This document shows positions 61,204 to 64,000 of a stretch of DNA of 64,000 nucleotides, one piece after another; position 1 is the first letter of the stretch, and each line of letters starts with the position of its first letter. The position numbers and the translations under genes were made by a program. Origin of the DNA: Bradyrhizobium quebecense (GTDB taxonomy: Bacteria; Pseudomonadota; Alphaproteobacteria; Rhizobiales; Xanthobacteraceae); the NCBI RefSeq assembly GCF_013373795.3, contig NZ_CP088022.1:5828001-5892000 (forward strand), given 5' to 3'. Below the pieces are notes generated by a model. It did no database searches and had not been told where the DNA came from. It saw nothing but the letters and a program-made list of their open reading frames with translations.

Positions 61204-62661
61204 GTGTATTTTCCTCGCCCGCTGCGCCCGTCGTTGAAATGGATTCTAGCCGTCGCGATGCTCGCCATCGCAACGCCGCAGATCGCGCAGGCCGAGGCGC
61301 TGCTGGTCGTCGAGGCCGATACCGGGAAGGTGCTGCAGGCCGACAATGCGACGATGCCGTGGTATCCGGCCTCGCTCAGCAAGCTGATGACCGCCTATGT
61401 GACGCTGAAGGCGGTCAAGGATGGCCGGGTGTCGCTCGACACGCTGCTCACGGTGTCGCCGACCGCGTCATCGCAGTCGCCCTCGAAGATGGGCCTTCGG
61501 CCCGGCACCCAGGTCACCGTCGACAACGCGCTCAAGATGATGCTGGTGAAGTCGGCCAACGACATGGCCGTGGTGCTGGCCGAGGGCATCGGCGGCTCGA
61601 TCGACGGCTTTGCCGGCGAAATGAACCAGACCGCGCAGAAGCTCGGCATGACGCAAACGAGCTACGTCAACCCGAACGGCCTGCCCGCCGACGGCCAGAT
61701 CACCTCGGCGCGCGACATGGCGATCCTCGCCCGCGCCATCATCCGCGACCTGCCGGAATACGAATATTTCGTCCACATCCCGTCGATCCGCTTCGGCCGC
61801 CGCATCACCCAGAACTTCAACAAGCTGATCGGCCGCTATCCCGGCGCCGACGGCTTCAAGACCGGCTTCATCTGCGCCTCCGGCTACAATCTCGTGGCGT
61901 CGGCGACGCGCGACGGCAAGCGGTTGATCGCCGTGGTGCTCGGCGCCTCTTCGGGTCGCATGCGCGCGATCCGCGCCGCGCAGCTCTTGGATCGCGGCTT
62001 TGCCAATAACGGGCTGGCGTGGCTGCGGCCCTCGCTCGGCACCGTCGACAATCTGGTGCCGATCGATTCCACCCCGCCGAACCTGCGCGAGGAGATGTGC
62101 GGCGCCAAGCACAAGCGGCCTGCCAGCGACGAGGACGGAGAAGACACCGTCGCCAGCGCTGGCACGAGCACCAACGGCGACAGTGGCGTGAGCTTCTTCG
62201 CCTCGGGCCTGCAGGCCGCGATGCCGACAAAACCGGCCGACCTTCTGGCGCAGCCGGCGGCGGCGTCCGAACCGGTCGTGGTTTATACGGGACCGACCAA
62301 GACCGGCGCTGCGTTGATCGCCGCGGTCGAGGCCGACACCGAGAAGCTGCAGCCGGCCAAGCGCGGCAAGGGCAAGCACACCCGTGTCGCCGGCAAGAAG
62401 TCCGATGCGGCTGATGACGCCAAGGGTGACGCCAAGAGCGCCTCCAAGTCGGATAATTCCAAGTCGGACAACAAGCCGGCGGCCAAGCCCGTACGTCACG
62501 CCAACGCCAAGCCGTATGCCGCAGCTGCGAAGCCCGCCGCGGACAAGCCTGCCGCCGCAAAGCTTGCCGGCAAGCCGGCTGCGGCAAAGCCTGCTGCGAA
62601 GCCCAAGGCCGAGAAGCCCAAGGCTGAGAAGCCGAAGGCCGACGCCAAACCGGCAGGCTAG
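61204..62661 (+). CDS. D-alanyl-D-alanine carboxypeptidase (S11 family)
   Basis: A 485-aa penicillin-binding protein that trims peptidoglycan stem peptides in the periplasm. The signal peptide covers residues about 1-30 (LAVAMLAIATPQIAQA). Catalytic motifs: SLSK (Ser57, Lys60), SAN (117-119) and KTG (219-221), all intact. After about 300 residues the protein becomes an Ala/Lys/Pro-rich low-complexity tail (AKPAAAKPAAKPKAEKPKAE), which may bind wall or membrane. The start is GTG. Confidence 0.9.
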   Translation: MYFPRPLRPSLKWILAVAMLAIATPQIAQAEALLVVEADTGKVLQADNATMPWYPASLSKLMTAYVTLKAVKDGRVSLDTLLTVSPTASSQSPSKMGLRPGTQVTVDNALKMMLVKSANDMAVVLAEGIGGSIDGFAGEMNQTAQKLGMTQTSYVNPNGLPADGQITSARDMAILARAIIRDLPEYEYFVHIPSIRFGRRITQNFNKLIGRYPGADGFKTGFICASGYNLVASATRDGKRLIAVVLGASSGRMRAIRAAQLLDRGFANNGLAWLRPSLGTVDNLVPIDSTPPNLREEMCGAKHKRPASDEDGEDTVASAGTSTNGDSGVSFFASGLQAAMPTKPADLLAQPAAASEPVVVYTGPTKTGAALIAAVEADTEKLQPAKRGKGKHTRVAGKKSDAADDAKGDAKSASKSDNSKSDNKPAAKPVRHANAKPYAAAAKPAADKPAAAKLAGKPAAAKPAAKPKAEKPKAEKPKADAKPAG

Positions 62662-62838
62662 CAGAGCGCCACCCCCTCCGATCTCCCAATGCGTCGATAG
62701 CGCGCAGCGGCTTGCCATTGGCCGCGGCATCGCTCAATACTGCCTGAAATAAAGCGGCCAAGATAATACGGCCCAGGGTCGGGAAACCCGGAAACAATCC
62801 GGGACATCAGCCGAATTTGAGAGAGGGGATTGACCACT

Positions 62839-64000
62839 ATGGAGCGCATCTGGCTCAAGCATTATCCGGCCGGCGTGCCCGCCGATATCGACGTCACGCA
62901 GTATTCGTCGCTGGTCGAATTGCTCGAAGAGAGCTTCAAGAAGTTCGCCGATCGCAAGGCGTTCATCTGCATGGACAAGGCGATCACCTATCGCGAGCTC
63001 GACGAGATGTCGACGGCGCTCGGTGCCTACCTGCAGAGCAAGGGCCTGCAGAAGGGCGCGCGGGTCGCACTGATGATGCCGAACGTGCTGCAATATCCGA
63101 TCGCGATCGCCGCCGTGCTGCGCGCCGGCTATGCCGTGGTCAACGTCAATCCGCTCTATACCCCGCGCGAGCTCGAGCATCAGCTCAAGGATTCCGGCGC
63201 GGAAGCGATCATCGTGCTGGAGAACTTTGCCACCACCGTGCAGAAGGTGCTGGCGAACACCGCGGTGAAACAGGTGATCGTCGGCAGCATGGGCGACCTG
63301 CTCGGCTTCAAGGGCGTCATCGTCAACCTGGTGGTGCGCCGGGTGAAGAAGATGGTGCCGGCTTGGTCGATCCCCGGCGCGGTCACGTTCAACGAGGCGC
63401 TGTCGGCCGGCCGCGGCATGAAGCTCAACAAGCCCGTGCTGACGCGCCAGGACGTCGCCTTCCTGCAATACACCGGCGGCACCACCGGCGTTTCCAAGGG
63501 CGCCACGCTGATCCACCAGAACGTGCTTGCCAACGTGTTGCAGAATGACGCCTGGCTGCAGCCGGCGCTGAAGAAGCCGCCGATCGTCGACCAGATGGTC
63601 ATCGTCTGCGCGCTGCCGCTCTATCACATCTTCGCCCTGACTGCGTGCTACCTGCTGGGCGTGCGCTCCGGCGGCACCAATCTGCTGATCCCCAATCCGC
63701 GCGACATGGCCGGCTTCATCAAGGAGCTGGCGAAATATCAGGTCAGTTTTTTTCCGGCAGTCAACACGCTCTATAATGGCCTGTTGAACACGCCGGGCTT
63801 CGACAAACTGGATTTCTCCAAGCTGAAGATCGCCAATGGTGGCGGCATGGCGACGCAGAAGCCGGTCGCCGAGAAATGGCTCAAGGTCACCGGCATCCCG
63901 CTCTCGGAAGGTTATGGGCTGTCGGAGACCTCGCCGACGCTGACCTGTAACCGCGCCGACATCGAAAGCTTCTCCGGTACGATCGGGCTGCCGGTGCCCT
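62839..64000 (+). CDS. Long-chain acyl-CoA ligase, FadD type (partial, runs off edge)
   Basis: The first 387 residues are visible from ATG 62839. The N-terminus MERIWLKHYPAGVPADIDVT is typical of alphaproteobacterial FadD. The P-loop-like motif is FLQYTGGTTGVSKGATLIHQ; LPLYHIFALT and IPLSEGYGLSETSPTLTCN follow. It activates fatty acids for beta-oxidation. The C-terminal domain lies beyond 64000. The frame has no stop in the window. Confidence 0.92.
   Translation, partial: MERIWLKHYPAGVPADIDVTQYSSLVELLEESFKKFADRKAFICMDKAITYRELDEMSTALGAYLQSKGLQKGARVALMMPNVLQYPIAIAAVLRAGYAVVNVNPLYTPRELEHQLKDSGAEAIIVLENFATTVQKVLANTAVKQVIVGSMGDLLGFKGVIVNLVVRRVKKMVPAWSIPGAVTFNEALSAGRGMKLNKPVLTRQDVAFLQYTGGTTGVSKGATLIHQNVLANVLQNDAWLQPALKKPPIVDQMVIVCALPLYHIFALTACYLLGVRSGGTNLLIPNPRDMAGFIKELAKYQVSFFPAVNTLYNGLLNTPGFDKLDFSKLKIANGGGMATQKPVAEKWLKVTGIPLSEGYGLSETSPTLTCNRADIESFSGTIGLPVP

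Noticed and set aside
1-64000. CRISPR array
   Set aside because: No series of regularly spaced identical repeats was seen; the repeats present are paired or inverted intergenic elements.

Overview
The window looks like a Bradyrhizobium-type alphaproteobacterial chromosome (order Hyphomicrobiales). The evidence is high GC in the core genes, short intergenic inverted repeats of the kind common in that genus (46963-47067, 50970-51112, 58996-59080), an NdvA-type glucan exporter, a rhizobial glycerol-type ABC operon, and many Ala/Arg-rich proteins. This assignment is an inference from gene content; no rRNA or complete tRNA gene is present to confirm it.

The left part (1 to about 15 kb) is a decayed accessory region. 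It holds an IS3-family transposase gene split by a 2.7-kb serine-recombinase element with an 8-bp direct repeat. A gene-poor stretch follows, then a possible decayed peptide-natural-product locus next to an intact peptide-type ABC exporter (7166-8908). An 848-bp IS5/IS427-type element truncates a tyrosine integrase that lies beside a tRNA 3'-end-like sequence. Broken genes include a DUF499-like defence ATPase fragment.

Between two diverged direct repeats of about 190 bp (14853-15050 and 27881-28070) lies a compact 13-kb defence island. In order it carries: a 1343-aa protein joining an MqsA-type HTH, a PD-(D/E)xK-like nuclease and a STAND-type NTPase, with a 53-aa overlapping ORF; an AbiEi/AbiEii type IV toxin-antitoxin pair with two 27-bp operator-like repeats; a HigB toxin and a HigA-ImmA/IrrE fusion; and a complete ubiquitin-like conjugation operon. 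That operon has a double-domain Ubl, an E2, a JAMM-E1 fusion, a DUF6527-like protein and a second Ubl. It ends in a receiver-like/kinase protein cut by one in-frame TAG.

The middle (28.2-38.4 kb) is one long minus-strand operon for uptake and phosphorylation of a small polyol or triose. A periplasmic binding protein, two permeases, a small membrane protein and two ATPases (like the rhizobial glpSTPQUV system) are followed by DhaL, DhaM, a dedicated HPr, a dedicated Enzyme I, an HTH protein and DhaK. The logic is import of glycerol, dihydroxyacetone or a relative, then PTS-driven phosphorylation to a triose phosphate.

The right part (39-64 kb) is mostly core genome: RidA, TetR with an O-methyltransferase, nitronate monooxygenases with acyl-CoA ligase and thioesterase, a hybrid histidine kinase, a YqaA/DedA membrane protein, a HisE-like protein, NdvA, a D,D-carboxypeptidase and a FadD-type ligase running off the edge. 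Embedded at 41.9-47.0 kb is a second candidate immune cluster: a deoxyribosyltransferase-like/DUF4071 protein, a SLOG-like protein and a patatin phospholipase, divergent from a TIR-domain protein. No cyclic-nucleotide synthase is visible next to it.
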